A DNA stretch of 64,000 bases from Phycisphaerae bacterium. Its GTDB lineage: Bacteria; Planctomycetota; Phycisphaerae; UBA1845; Fen-1342. The stretch lies in the NCBI GenBank assembly GCA_028277645.1, contig JANQFV010000054.1, positions 124,001 to 188,000 of the forward strand, read 5' to 3'. A model generated the notes under the pieces. The model had not been told where the DNA came from. It searched no databases and worked only from the letters and a program-made list of their open reading frames with translations. The first letter of the stretch is position 1. Each line of letters begins with the position of its first letter. Below, piece by piece: positions 18,408 through 27,903 of the stretch. The position numbers were made by a program, and so were the translations under genes.

Positions 18408-21400
18408 ATGCTCAAGCAACTCCGACAGGTGACAAAGCCAGGCTTTCAGACGACTGGCAGGATCTTCGGCAGAACTCTCGGGGCCGCACTTGCGGCATCC
18501 TTGCTGATCACCGCCGCTGCGAGCGCTCAGCCGATCATCTTCGACAATGTCCCGGCGGGCTTTCCGCTCGGCGGTGGCGGTGCGGTCATCCGGGGCACAG
18601 ACGCCGACCCGCCACTCGCCTCCATCTCTCTGGCGCAGCAGTTCACGCTGGCGGAGAACGCCACATTTGGGTTTGTTCAATTGGGCCTCACCGGCCCGGA
18701 AGCCGGCGCGCTGATCGACATAGCGCTGTATTCCGGCTCCGGCAGTGGCCCAGATACACTTATCGAGTCACTCGGCACGGTGGACGAAACGCAGATGCCA
18801 AGCGACCTGACCGGCTTCGACGCCGGCGCGGTCATTATGACTTCGGCCTCGAAACCTCTGCTCCAGGCGGGTGTGGAATACTACATCGTAGCGACGCCCG
18901 CGACATCGACCAGCCACGCCGCCTGGGCCACCGTGGGCTATACCTTCGGACACTGGAACGATGTTGGTGGCGCCGGATGGCAGTACCAAGGCGGCGGCCA
19001 CACGCAACTGTCAACGCGCGTCTTCGCCGCGGTGGAACCGATGATCGTGGGGTCGCCCGATCTGCCCTACGGGATCAACAATCTGCCCATCGTGCATTCC
19101 GGCGGCATCGGGCTGTTCGATGTGCGGTTCGATGAGCGGTCGTTTGACAGCGCCTTCGGCACCGGCGCGCCCGTGCTGACATTCACGACGGAAGCCGATG
19201 TAGAGGCGGCGCTCAAAACCGTCGGCGCATTCCTGCAAGACAGCGCCATCTACACACTCAGCTCGACGCCGACGTACAGCGGCACATTCAACAACGACCT
19301 GGTCTCCGCACTCACCTTCGACAGCTCTGACGTGATGACCTGGGCCCACATCGGCTTCTCCGGACCGGCCGGGTGGTACTATCACGGCGTGTGGAGTCCC
19401 ACGCTCGCACGCAGCCAGAGCCTCGAGAGCTTTGACCCGGATTACGCGTGGGCCACCTTCACGCCAGTCGCCTCCGCAACGTCGATCTTCGCGAAGACCA
19501 TCACCGTCACCCACCCGGGCAATACGGGCGATGACCCGCACGCCGGATACGGCGGCGTGGATTACCTGTACGACATCGGCCAGTTTGAGATCACCGCCGG
19601 CCAGTACGCCGCGTTCCTCAACGCCGTCGCCGCGGACGACACCTACGGCTTGTACAACACCGATATGTGGGACGAGGACACCGGCTGCAAGATCGAGCGG
19701 ACGGGCGGGCCGACGGTCTACTCGTACAGCGTCGCAATAGACTGGCGGGATCTGCCCGTGAACTTCATATCCTGGGGCGATGCAGCACGTTTCTGCAACT
19801 GGCTGCACAACGGCCAGCCGACCGGGCTCCAGGATCTGACCACCACCGAGGATGGCTCGTACTACCTCAACGGCGCGACCTCGGATGCCGAACTCATCGC
19901 GATCGCGCGTGAGCCAAACGCCACCTGGATCATCCCCTCGGAGGACGAGTGGTACAAGGCGGCCTATCACCACAACGATGGCGCGACCGCGAACTACTGG
20001 GATTACCCCACCGGCTCAGACACAGCGCCGACGTCTGAGCCTCCGCCGGGCTTCGACATGACCTTCGGCTCGGCGAACTACTACGGCGCCGACTTCGCGG
20101 TCGGTGCGCCGTACTTCCGCACTGACGTGGGTTCGTACGATGCCAAACCGTCGGCCAGCCCGTACGGCACGTTCGACCAAGGCGGCAACGTCTCGGAGTG
20201 GACTGAGGAGATCATCTTCGGCACGTCGCGCGTCACGCGCGGCGGCGCATTCTACAGTTCCGCCAGCGACATTCGCTCGTGGAGCCAAGCCGGCTTCTCC
20301 CCGACGCTGGAGTTCGACGGCTTCGGATTTCGCGTTGCGCGTACGCGAAATGAAGTCTCACCCTGCGCTCCCACCCCGGAGCGGCTCGGCGGATTCCACG
20401 TTTCAGGCTACACCAAGAACGTGGCGGTCGAAGGCTCCCTTGCGTGCCTGGCGCGGGGCACCTACGGTCTGGCGTTCCTCGACGTGAGCGATCCGACCGC
20501 GCCTGCGCATCTCAGCTCGCCCGATATGGCGACCGACGCCTTCGACGTCGTGCTGGACGGCACATTGGCATACGTAACCGACTGGAACGAGGGCCTGCTC
20601 ATCGTCGATGCGAGCACGCCGACCTCTCCCGCGCTGGTCGGCTCCTACAGTTTCGGCGGGCCTACGTACGGTCTGACGGTGCAGGGCGCGACGGCGTACG
20701 TAGCGGCCCTCGCCAATGGTCTACAGATCATCGACGTAAGCGACCCGAACACGCCGACCTATCTCGGCAGCTACGTCGGCAGTGGCTTTGCGACGGATGT
20801 CGCCGTCGTGGGCAATACTGCATATGTGACGTCCTTCGACGGGGGGTTGCAGATCATCGACGTGAGCGATCCGAATGACACCTCCCTCCTCGGTGAATAC
20901 GACACGCCCGGCATTTCGGTGGGCCTGACCGTGAACGGCGACGTCGCCTACGTCGCCGACGGTGAGGCGGGTCTGCAGATGATCGACGTAAGCGACCCGA
21001 GCGCGCCCTGGCTCCTCGCCGCCTTCGATACGCCGAACACGGCCTTCAGTGTGGTGATCAAAGATGACACGGCGTATGTCACGGACGGCGACGGCGGCCT
21101 GCTGCTCGTCGACGTAAGCAATCCAGCCGCGCCCGCGTTGAGCAGTTGGTATGGCACGCCCGGAACTGCCGGCGGCGTGTTTGTGGACGGCTCCACGCTA
21201 TATCTGGCCGCTGGAGACTTCGGGCTGCAGATCCTCGACCTGGTCGATCCGGTCCTGACCGTCTCCTACCTGGGCTCATACGACACACCCGACCAGGCCA
21301 TCGGCGTCACGGTACTGGCGGACATCGCGTACGTGGGAGACGACTCAACATTGGAGATCGTCGACGTGAGCGATCCGACGATGCCCGCATTCCTCGGATC

Positions 21401-22349
21401 GTACGCAACACCAGGAAATGCCGGCGTGGTGGCCGTGTCAGGCACCACGGCCTACGTCGCGGATGAGGAGTCAGGGCTGCAAATCGTCGATGTGAGCGAC
21501 CCGACGGATCCCGCGTTCATCACTTCATACGGCGGCACCGATGTCGTCGATGTGGTGGTGGCTGGCGCTGTCGCCTACGTCGCGGACGGCCCACGCATGC
21601 GCACCCTCGACGTGAGTGATCCGGCGACCCCCACGCCGCTCGGCTCGTTGTTAGTGTCCGGCGACAGCGTGCGGGCAATCACGCTCGCCGGCAAAACCGC
21701 CTACCTGGCGGCTGGCAGCGCCGGCTTGCAAATCTGCGACGTGAGCGATCCGAACTCACCCGATCTGCTGGGCACCTCAGACGCACCAGACAACGCCGTC
21801 GACGTGGCGGTTGTGGGCACAACTGCATACGTGGTCAACACAGATGATGCTCTGCGGCTGGACATCATCGATGTGGCGGACCCCAACGCGCCGGCACTGC
21901 TCGGCACGCTGGATCTGCCGACCTGGGCCTGGGGCGTCACCGCGGTAGGCAGCACGGTGTACGTGGCCGGGACATACTCCGGGCTCCTCGTCATCGATGC
22001 CAGCGATCCAACCTCGCCTTTCCTGCTGGACTCGTACGACACCTCCGGCTTTGCCAAGGCCGTGGCGGTCGTGGGAACCACGGCGTACCTGGCCGCAGGC
22101 AACGCCGGATTGGAGATCGTCCACGTGGCCGACCCGTGTAGCGTGGGTTGCCCCGGCGATGCGAACTGTGACGGCCAGATTGACTTCGGTGACATTAATG
22201 CGTTCGTCGCGGCCTTGGTCGAGGGCACGTATTGCGACGGCACCGGCGCGACCGCCGACGTCGATCAGAATGGCTCGGTCGGCTTTGAAGACATTAACCC
22301 GTTCGTCAACCTGCTGACGACCAATCCGGTCCCGATCGCGTGCCCCTGA
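18408..22349 (+). CDS. Secreted fusion of FGE/SUMF1-like domain, 14 LVIVD repeats and dockerin-like module
   Basis: A strong AGGAGG lies seven bases before the ATG. A signal peptide ends near AAASAQ (~42). Residues ~43-360 are beta-rich and unrecognised. Residues ~362-645 are an FGE-sulfatase-like domain ('NFISWGDAARFCNWLHNGQ', 'WIIPSEDEWYKAAYHH', 'GGNVSEWTEE', 'RVTRGGAFYSSASDIRSW'). The cysteines used for formylglycine formation are not seen in the C-terminal motif, so it is probably non-catalytic. Residues ~658-1240 hold 14 LVIVD repeats of ~43 residues ('GLQIIDVSDPNTPTYLGSY'), expected to form beta-propeller blades. The end is a dockerin-like pair ('CPGDANCDGQIDFGD', 'DVDQNGSVGFED'). Inferred: large surface protein. 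Confidence 0.9.
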   Translation: MLKQLRQVTKPGFQTTGRIFGRTLGAALAASLLITAAASAQPIIFDNVPAGFPLGGGGAVIRGTDADPPLASISLAQQFTLAENATFGFVQLGLTGPEAGALIDIALYSGSGSGPDTLIESLGTVDETQMPSDLTGFDAGAVIMTSASKPLLQAGVEYYIVATPATSTSHAAWATVGYTFGHWNDVGGAGWQYQGGGHTQLSTRVFAAVEPMIVGSPDLPYGINNLPIVHSGGIGLFDVRFDERSFDSAFGTGAPVLTFTTEADVEAALKTVGAFLQDSAIYTLSSTPTYSGTFNNDLVSALTFDSSDVMTWAHIGFSGPAGWYYHGVWSPTLARSQSLESFDPDYAWATFTPVASATSIFAKTITVTHPGNTGDDPHAGYGGVDYLYDIGQFEITAGQYAAFLNAVAADDTYGLYNTDMWDEDTGCKIERTGGPTVYSYSVAIDWRDLPVNFISWGDAARFCNWLHNGQPTGLQDLTTTEDGSYYLNGATSDAELIAIAREPNATWIIPSEDEWYKAAYHHNDGATANYWDYPTGSDTAPTSEPPPGFDMTFGSANYYGADFAVGAPYFRTDVGSYDAKPSASPYGTFDQGGNVSEWTEEIIFGTSRVTRGGAFYSSASDIRSWSQAGFSPTLEFDGFGFRVARTRNEVSPCAPTPERLGGFHVSGYTKNVAVEGSLACLARGTYGLAFLDVSDPTAPAHLSSPDMATDAFDVVLDGTLAYVTDWNEGLLIVDASTPTSPALVGSYSFGGPTYGLTVQGATAYVAALANGLQIIDVSDPNTPTYLGSYVGSGFATDVAVVGNTAYVTSFDGGLQIIDVSDPNDTSLLGEYDTPGISVGLTVNGDVAYVADGEAGLQMIDVSDPSAPWLLAAFDTPNTAFSVVIKDDTAYVTDGDGGLLLVDVSNPAAPALSSWYGTPGTAGGVFVDGSTLYLAAGDFGLQILDLVDPVLTVSYLGSYDTPDQAIGVTVLADIAYVGDDSTLEIVDVSDPTMPAFLGSYATPGNAGVVAVSGTTAYVADEESGLQIVDVSDPTDPAFITSYGGTDVVDVVVAGAVAYVADGPRMRTLDVSDPATPTPLGSLLVSGDSVRAITLAGKTAYLAAGSAGLQICDVSDPNSPDLLGTSDAPDNAVDVAVVGTTAYVVNTDDALRLDIIDVADPNAPALLGTLDLPTWAWGVTAVGSTVYVAGTYSGLLVIDASDPTSPFLLDSYDTSGFAKAVAVVGTTAYLAAGNAGLEIVHVADPCSVGCPGDANCDGQIDFGDINAFVAALVEGTYCDGTGATADVDQNGSVGFEDINPFVNLLTTNPVPIACP

Positions 22350-22452
22350 TAACGGCCGCCGTGTAAGACCGGTCGACCAGCTGATGATCTGGCGCTAGGC
22401 CTCAACCCGTCTCGCAACGGCAGACGATTTCCACCACGAGTTCCAGGCTTTG

Positions 22453-22486
22453 GGCAGCCCTCCACACTGCAAGGCGGAGGGCTGTC
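22453..22486. terminator. Candidate transcription-stop hairpin after the FGE/LVIVD gene
   Basis: GGCAGCCCTCC and GGAGGGCTGTC can pair (one G-U) around a 12-base loop, 104 bases after the stop. No T-run follows, so it is either an intrinsic terminator of weak type or a processing/stability stem. It also lies just beyond the end of the leftward fragment at 22520 and could serve both directions. Confidence 0.4.
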
Positions 22487-22519
22487 CATGCCCTTTGACA
22501 CGCCCTATCTGGAGCGCGG

Positions 22520-22873
22520 TTACGGTTGATCAAACAGGAAGCCGGTGTCTCCAATCTCGGGCATGTCGATGTTCTCCGAGTACAAATACGCGCCGTTGCA
22601 GGGATAATCCTCCAGATCGCGAATCGACCAGAGACCCTCCCGCTGCGCGTCCGTCAGCGACCGTCCTACCTCCGCGAAGTGGGTCGCGTAGTAGTACACG
22701 ATCTCGCCATCAAGCTCTCCGTATCGCTCGGCCAGCGTGATAAACTCGGCAACTTGACCATCAGTCAGGATGTACAGCACGTTGTTCGCGATGCGCGTCA
22801 CGAAGTCGGTATTGTGCCCCATCCCGTCCGAATCATTGTCACGGAGAAACTGAAATCCGCAGAAGTCAGACAC
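22520..22873 (-). pseudogene. Remnant of a conserved planctomycete protein, probably internally deleted
   Basis: An open frame of 117 codons from a GTG, with a stop nine codons earlier and no signal peptide. The start reads 'GKVSDFCGFQFLRDNDSDGMGHNTDF' and the end 'GAYLYSENIDMPEIGDTGFLF'. From memory, these two stretches belong near the N- and C-terminal parts of a larger planctomycete secreted protein, which would mean the middle and the leader are missing here. That comparison was not run. No ribosome-binding site is convincing. Best regarded as debris; a short functional protein is less likely. Confidence 0.5.
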
Positions 22874-22903
22874 CTTCCCGGGAGGCAGGAATGCGCACCG
22901 GAC

Positions 22904-23200
22904 ATGTCACGGGAGTTCAAACGTGTCGTGGAGTCCTACCACGAGCGGGGCAACTTCGATGGAGCGGTTCTCGCCATCCATAGCGGCAAGGTTGTATTCT
23001 CGCGGGGGTGGAGGCCAGCAGACTGCACCTGGGGTGCCCCCAATGACACCGAGACCAAGTTCCACACCTGCTCGATTACCAAGCCGTTCACCGCCGTGCT
23101 GCTCTTGCGGTTGGTCGGAGCGGACAAGCTCGGCCTCGATGATGTGGTCACCGAGTACTTGCCCTGGTACCGGGCGGACACCGGTAGGAACCCAACACGT
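22904..23200 (+). pseudogene. N-terminal fragment of a class C beta-lactamase-like serine hydrolase
   Basis: From the ATG at 22904 the frame reads 'MSREFKRVVESYHERGNFDG' and then 'HTCSITKPFTAVLLLRLV', in which S-I-T-K is the SxxK active-site motif, and 'LDDVVTEYLPWYRADTGR'. After that the family sequence stops abruptly and the frame runs into unrelated residues, ending at 23289. The YxN and HxG motifs needed for activity are absent. No signal peptide and no good ribosome-binding site. Together with the opposite-strand fragment next door this marks a region of decayed or rearranged DNA. Confidence 0.65.
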
Positions 23201-23232
23201 CGCACGCGACAAAGCCAGACGTTCAATACTGG

Positions 23233-23541
23233 TCACGGTTGGTTCGGGTACTCGGCAGCAATGACATACGCAAGCTCGGAAACCTGATCGACACGGACCA
23301 CTTCTACGGGATCGCGCCAGAGCCCAGCCACACGACCTTCCGGTTCGATCAGCGTCCCGGGCCCGGGGATTGTCGGTGGCTCGATCAATAGTGCAATACC
23401 ACTGGACGATGCTCCGATGAGCGTGCCTCTGTGCGGTACGCCGTCATTGGCATGCTTCCATTGTGCTCGTCGAAAGAGGTGAGCGCGTCCAGAATCCCGT
23501 CGGTCCGAACTCGGACGCAATTGCTTCCGTCGATCTGCCAT
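23233..23541 (-). CDS. Small PilZ-like protein
   Basis: The ATG at 23541 has GAGAGGAG ten bases upstream; the product is 102 residues. The N-terminus is basic ('ADRRKQLRPSSDRRDSGR'), and the core 'RGTLIGASSSGIALLIE...GTLIEPEGRVAGLWRDPVEVVRV' resembles a PilZ beta-barrel, with SSSG in place of the usual [DN]xSxxG. If it binds cyclic-di-GMP it could be a receptor for the diguanylate cyclase encoded 281 bases upstream on the same strand; this is inference from proximity and weak motif match. It converges with and overlaps the tail of the hydrolase fragment. Confidence 0.5.
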   Translation of the reverse strand: MADRRKQLRPSSDRRDSGRAHLFRRAQWKHANDGVPHRGTLIGASSSGIALLIEPPTIPGPGTLIEPEGRVAGLWRDPVEVVRVDQVSELAYVIAAEYPNQP

Positions 23542-23822
23542 ACCTGTTTCGCTCCTCTCGGCGAAGAACTTCACGCAGCTCGGTCCTGCGTCGTTTCATT
23601 CATCGCACGCGAAGCGGATTGCGCTCAGTGAATAAACCGGATCGCAGACCGGACGTGCTCGGAACAGTGGTTCAGATAGCTGACCACCGTGGCGCGAATC
23701 AACAGCGCGATTTTCGGAAATGCGTGGCCAGTCCCGTAACGCACCTCAGGCGTATGCGCACCTGCGGCCGATAGGTCATTCGTCCGGCAAGGTCTACGTC
23801 TTGTAAGTGTGATTCCACACGT
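23542..23822. other. Intergenic stretch downstream of the Kai locus
   Basis: About 280 bases without a trusted gene, between the end of the REC-GGDEF-HD gene and the PilZ-like gene. No clear terminator seen, so read-through between the two is possible. Confidence 0.4.
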
Positions 23823-25484
23823 TCAGGCGATTGAGACGGCGTTTGCCGCCTTGCTGCCCGTAAACATGCGGTCGGAGAAGATGTGGGGCGCGGCTCCCGC
23901 TAGTAGTGCATGTGGAAGTGCGTTTACGACCTTTGGATCGAACTGAACCTTGCGGCACCTGCGCAACTCTGCAGCAGCTGATGAGCACGACCGAGACGGC
24001 TGATACGGACGTGGGGACGTCATCGCAACGAACGCGTCAGCCACGGTCAGGATGGATGTCCCTGTTGCAATCGCAGCGTCGTGCTCGTTTGCGGCTACAT
24101 GATATGGGGTGTGGTGGCCACGGATCATGGTGCAGGCCGCGTTCTCCGCGCCGAGTACCGCCGCCAACTCCGCGCCATCAGAGGCGTGCCGGGACAGCAT
24201 ACTGCGTTCGGCATCCGTGAGCGGGGCAGCTTTTGCTAGCAACGCCTCGGGAATCAAAAATTTCCCAATATCGTGTAGCAAACCAGCTATACGAAGCTGA
24301 TCAACCACGCCAGCGTCGAGACCAAGAGCCCAACCTAACCGTACGCTCATATCGCTCACAAACGCTGCGTGAGCGGTGAGGTGATTGCGTTGCGTCGGCC
24401 CCAGCGCGGAGTCCAGCTCACTGAGTACGTGTTGCAGACGCCCGATGGGATCTTGGCATTCGCCTGGAGCGTAATCCGCAGCCCTCTCGAATAAGACGCG
24501 GTCCCACGTGCATACCCGGTTGCGACCACATCGTTTCGCCAGATAAAGCGCCTGATCAGCCTGGATGACCAGCTCTTGCCCCTCCTGATCGCGGTGTCCA
24601 GCGGTGAGCCCGACGCTGACCGTAACCGCGAGCTCGTCACAATCTGAATCGAGCGACTGGGCCGCAATCGCGCCGCGAAGTCGCTCAGCCCAATCAAGCG
24701 TGGTGGCGAGCGAGTCATCATGCTTGAGAATCAAGAACTCCTCACCACCATAGCGGCAGGTCACATCGTCGGTTGCGGCGTGCTGTCGGATCTTGGAGCC
24801 CACCAAGCTCAGCACGCGATCGCCGCAATCATGTCCGTACGTGTCGTTCACCTGCTTGAAGTGATCGATGTCGACCATGATCGCAGCAGTCAGCCGGCGT
24901 CGATCGTGAAGCTGACGACGACCGCGAAACAGCCGCTCTACGCGGCGCCGATTCGCCAGACCGGTCAGCGGATCCTCCTCGGCGAGGCGCGCCAAGTGGC
25001 CGACACGGCGAAGCACTTTGCGGCGGCGTTCGCTGCGCCGCCGGGCTCGGTTGAGTGCGCAGGAGATGCGGCTCCAAAGCTTGTTACCCTGGATCGCGTC
25101 TGTCTTCGGGATGAAGTCGACGCTTCCGTTTCGGAGGCTTTGGATCACGACACGTTGTTCACGGCTACTGCTGCAGACCAGCACCGGACAGGAACCGCAC
25201 AGCTTGGCAATCTGCGGCAGCAATTCGTCCGCGGTGTAATCTGGCAGGTTGTAGTCCATCAAAATGCAATCAAACGCGCTGTCGCTTTCTTCGGTGCAGC
25301 GCAGAGCCGCCGATCCTGAGCCCACGACGACGACGCGCGCCTCCGGGTGGTTCGCGCACAGCGTATCTCGCAGCAGGAGCTGATGATCAGGATCGTCTTC
25401 CACCAAGAGGATGCGGACGGGGTCCACTTTGGTTCTCCGTCGCACTCTCCCCGCCGGTTCCACACGACTAGGCGTCAGTTTCAT
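23823..25484 (-). CDS. Response regulator with GGDEF and degenerate HD-GYP-like domain (REC-GGDEF-HD)
   Basis: The start chosen is the ATG before 'KLTPSRVEPAGRV'; the open frame extends to 25583 through low-complexity residues. Domains in order: receiver ('ILLVEDDPDHQ', phosphoacceptor Asp in 'CILMDYNLPDY', Lys in 'VDFIPKTD'); GGDEF ('DPLTGLANRRRVERLF', 'MVDIDHFKQVNDTYGHDCGD', signature 'RYGGEEF'); and a C-terminal HD domain ('IAGLLHDIGKFLIPEALL', 'RGHHTPYH'). The RxxD inhibitory site before GGEEF is replaced by A-T-D-D, so product inhibition is probably lost. The HD part keeps HDIGK but lacks the GYP motif. Inferred role: phosphorylation-controlled cyclic-di-GMP synthesis as an output of the adjacent kinases and Kai proteins. 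Confidence 0.88.
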   Translation of the reverse strand: MKLTPSRVEPAGRVRRRTKVDPVRILLVEDDPDHQLLLRDTLCANHPEARVVVVGSGSAALRCTEESDSAFDCILMDYNLPDYTADELLPQIAKLCGSCPVLVCSSSREQRVVIQSLRNGSVDFIPKTDAIQGNKLWSRISCALNRARRRSERRRKVLRRVGHLARLAEEDPLTGLANRRRVERLFRGRRQLHDRRRLTAAIMVDIDHFKQVNDTYGHDCGDRVLSLVGSKIRQHAATDDVTCRYGGEEFLILKHDDSLATTLDWAERLRGAIAAQSLDSDCDELAVTVSVGLTAGHRDQEGQELVIQADQALYLAKRCGRNRVCTWDRVLFERAADYAPGECQDPIGRLQHVLSELDSALGPTQRNHLTAHAAFVSDMSVRLGWALGLDAGVVDQLRIAGLLHDIGKFLIPEALLAKAAPLTDAERSMLSRHASDGAELAAVLGAENAACTMIRGHHTPYHVAANEHDAAIATGTSILTVADAFVAMTSPRPYQPSRSCSSAAAELRRCRKVQFDPKVVNALPHALLAGAAPHIFSDRMFTGSKAANAVSIA

Positions 25485-25643
25485 CGGACGTAGCCCTGCG
25501 GTCCTCCACTGATGCGACCGCTCCGTCCGGCGCGGCGGCGGCACGCTGCTTATCGGCGTCTGAAGTACGTAAGACGCGCACACGTCGACTGATCACGTCC
25601 GAAAACCACGACGGCTCGATGGCCACGCACGAGCCGGGGGTAT

Positions 25644-27815
25644 CTAGCGCAGAGGGGCACTCGGTGCGACGGCCAAGTCCGCTGAGAGCGGAGGACTGTC
25701 CGCCCGCTGGGTTGCTACAGCGGGGAGCGTGAACCAGAAGGTGCTTCCAACGTCGGGCGTCGAATCTACGCCAATGTCGCCACCGTGGCGCTCCACCAGC
25801 TTCTTCACGATGGCGAGCCCGATGCCGTCGCCGCTGACGTTGCTCTTGCGCAGACGATGGAACACTCGGAAGATCTTCTCACGCGCTCGGGCATCGATAC
25901 CGAGCCCGTTGTCTCGGACGAAGTAGCGGTGGAAGTTGCCTTCCGCCTCGATGCTAGCGATCTCAATGACGGCCAGGCGCTCGGGGTGCTTGTACTTGAG
26001 CGCGTTCTCTACCAGGTTGCTGACGATCCGATTCACGGCATTGGCGTCGCCCAAGGCCGGTGGCAAGGGCTGGATACGCACGTGTGCGCATTGTTCGCGG
26101 ATGATGTGATCGTTGACGGCGATCACGTCCACCACGAGCTGCTGCATGTCGATCGGTGCACTGGTCAGCTCCTCGCGACCGCTGCGCGATAGCTGCAGCA
26201 GCCCCTCGATCAGTTGCTCTGACTTGGTTATGCCCCGCTCCAGGAGCCGCAGTGCATCTTCCGCGTCCTCTTCGAGCAGCGCAAGCACGCTGGCTACGTC
26301 AGCTTCATCACCGGAGCGAACGGATCGCAGCTGCGCGCGTACGTCGTCGAGTGTCCTCCGTAGCCGCAACGTACCACCACTGAAGTTGATGAGCGGTGTC
26401 CGCAGGTCGTGCGACGCCGAGTACAGCAAGCTTTCGATCTCCCGATTCGCGCGTTCCAAATCTGCGTTCCGGTTCTTCATCTCGATCGATGCTTGTGCTA
26501 ATTGCCGATGCAGCGCTGCCTTCGTGTTCTCGGTGCGCTTGCGCGTCAGCGCCTGAACGAAAGCGACACCCAAGGACTCGCCATCCTCTTTGTCCGCGTC
26601 ATCGTAACCGCCATCCTTATTCGCGAGCAGTATGACGCCGGTTGTGCGATTCGCGTGCCGCAGCGGAATACACAAGAGTGATTGCAGCGGTGGGTGACCG
26701 GCGGGGGTGCCGCACGCCTGAGGATGCTCGGCTGGATTGTTAACGACACAAGCCCGATCGTGCCGAAGCGCATACCCGAGTAAGCCAGTCGGCTGCAGGT
26801 CCTGAAGGTGCGTGACGGCAACCGCCGGATCCAAACTGCAGGCCTTCCATCCAGGGCCGCTGACCGCAAGTCCGTCCAGCCTTCCGGCGCTATTCAATTC
26901 GGCAACGAGCCCGAAGCGGCACTTCGTAAGGCCCTCCGCAGCCGACAGGCAGGTGCGTGCCACTTCAGCCTCGGTCTCGCACGTCAACGCCTCGCTGATC
27001 ACCATGTTGATCGCGTCCAGCCTGCGGCGCTGCCGTTCAATGCGCTGTTCGTAATGTGTTCGCTCGGTGACATCACGGAGCGACGCCAAGAACGCGCGCT
27101 CGCCCTGCCAAGTCGTCTCGACGACACGCATTTCGGCGGTGATCACGCTGCGATCAGGACGCAGAAAGTCGATCTCCGTGGTCGCTCCACCGGTCAACGG
27201 GTAGCCGAAGGCCTGACCGTATAGGTGGGCGTGCGGACGCTGGAAGATCTCCTCTGCAGCCGTATTGGCAAACACGATCATGCCATCGGGATCGACGATC
27301 ACGATGCCGTCCGCGTTGGCGTCGATGACCCGGCGGACGTTGGCCTCGCTCTCTTCGAGCTTGGTCAGCGATGCGCGCAACTCTGCCTGCAGGCGACCGC
27401 GCTCCATAGCGTGCCGGAGCTGCTTGCCGAAGCATCGGAAACACGCCGCATCCAGCTGGTCCTTGAATAGATAATCCTGCGCCCCCAGCCGAATCGCCTC
27501 GACACCCAGCTGCTCGTTGTGCTGCCCGGTCAGCGCCACGATCGCCGTGTGCCCCGCATGGGGCAGAATTGAAACCAGCGTGTCGAGATCCGAGGAGTCC
27601 GGTAAGCTAATATCCAGCAAGACGATGTCGAACGCCGTGTCACCGCGCAGGGCAGTGATCGCATCACCCAGGCGCGTAACGTGACGCACTTGCGGGGGCG
27701 GATCCAGCGCCTCACTGAGCAATCGCTGAATGAGGCGGGCCTCGCCTTCCTCGTCTTCGACCAATAATAGACTTGGTGGACGCTCGTACACAGGAGTCGC
27801 TCCCACCTCCCCCAT
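25644..27815 (-). CDS. Receiver-PAS-GAF histidine kinase of the Kai locus
   Basis: 723 residues. N-terminal receiver ('LLLVEDEEGEARL', Asp in 'IVLLDISLPDSSDL', 'GAQDYLFKDQ'), then PAS ('VIDANADGIVIVDPDGMIVFA'), GAF (~275-430, 'PLRHANRTTGVILLANKDGG'), a coiled linker, HisKA with H-box 'SASHDLRTPL', and HATPase ('NLVENALKY', 'DNGLGIDARARE', 'GDGIGLAIVKKLVERHGG'). No transmembrane segment, so cytoplasmic. The GAF domain closely resembles that of the kinase at the head of the locus ('HPPLQSLLCIP' against '[11 protein letters not shown]'), suggesting paralogy. It lies 88 bases downstream of kaiC on the same strand. Inferred: a SasA- or CikA-like partner reading KaiC state, or an input kinase; no KaiB-like sensor domain is visible. 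Confidence 0.9.
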   Translation of the reverse strand: MGEVGATPVYERPPSLLLVEDEEGEARLIQRLLSEALDPPPQVRHVTRLGDAITALRGDTAFDIVLLDISLPDSSDLDTLVSILPHAGHTAIVALTGQHNEQLGVEAIRLGAQDYLFKDQLDAACFRCFGKQLRHAMERGRLQAELRASLTKLEESEANVRRVIDANADGIVIVDPDGMIVFANTAAEEIFQRPHAHLYGQAFGYPLTGGATTEIDFLRPDRSVITAEMRVVETTWQGERAFLASLRDVTERTHYEQRIERQRRRLDAINMVISEALTCETEAEVARTCLSAAEGLTKCRFGLVAELNSAGRLDGLAVSGPGWKACSLDPAVAVTHLQDLQPTGLLGYALRHDRACVVNNPAEHPQACGTPAGHPPLQSLLCIPLRHANRTTGVILLANKDGGYDDADKEDGESLGVAFVQALTRKRTENTKAALHRQLAQASIEMKNRNADLERANREIESLLYSASHDLRTPLINFSGGTLRLRRTLDDVRAQLRSVRSGDEADVASVLALLEEDAEDALRLLERGITKSEQLIEGLLQLSRSGREELTSAPIDMQQLVVDVIAVNDHIIREQCAHVRIQPLPPALGDANAVNRIVSNLVENALKYKHPERLAVIEIASIEAEGNFHRYFVRDNGLGIDARAREKIFRVFHRLRKSNVSGDGIGLAIVKKLVERHGGDIGVDSTPDVGSTFWFTLPAVATQRADSPPLSADLAVAPSAPLR

Positions 27816-27903
27816 CGGTCACAGATCTCGCCGATCTTGAACTCGCGCTGGAACCACTCCCGAAGGGCGCGTACACGAGCGAACGTTGTTACGTGCGGCC
27901 TGG

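Noticed and set aside
19011..19973. 320-codon antisense frame inside the FGE/LVIVD gene
   Set aside because: Shadow of a well-supported gene with signal peptide and recognised domains; no ribosome-binding site.
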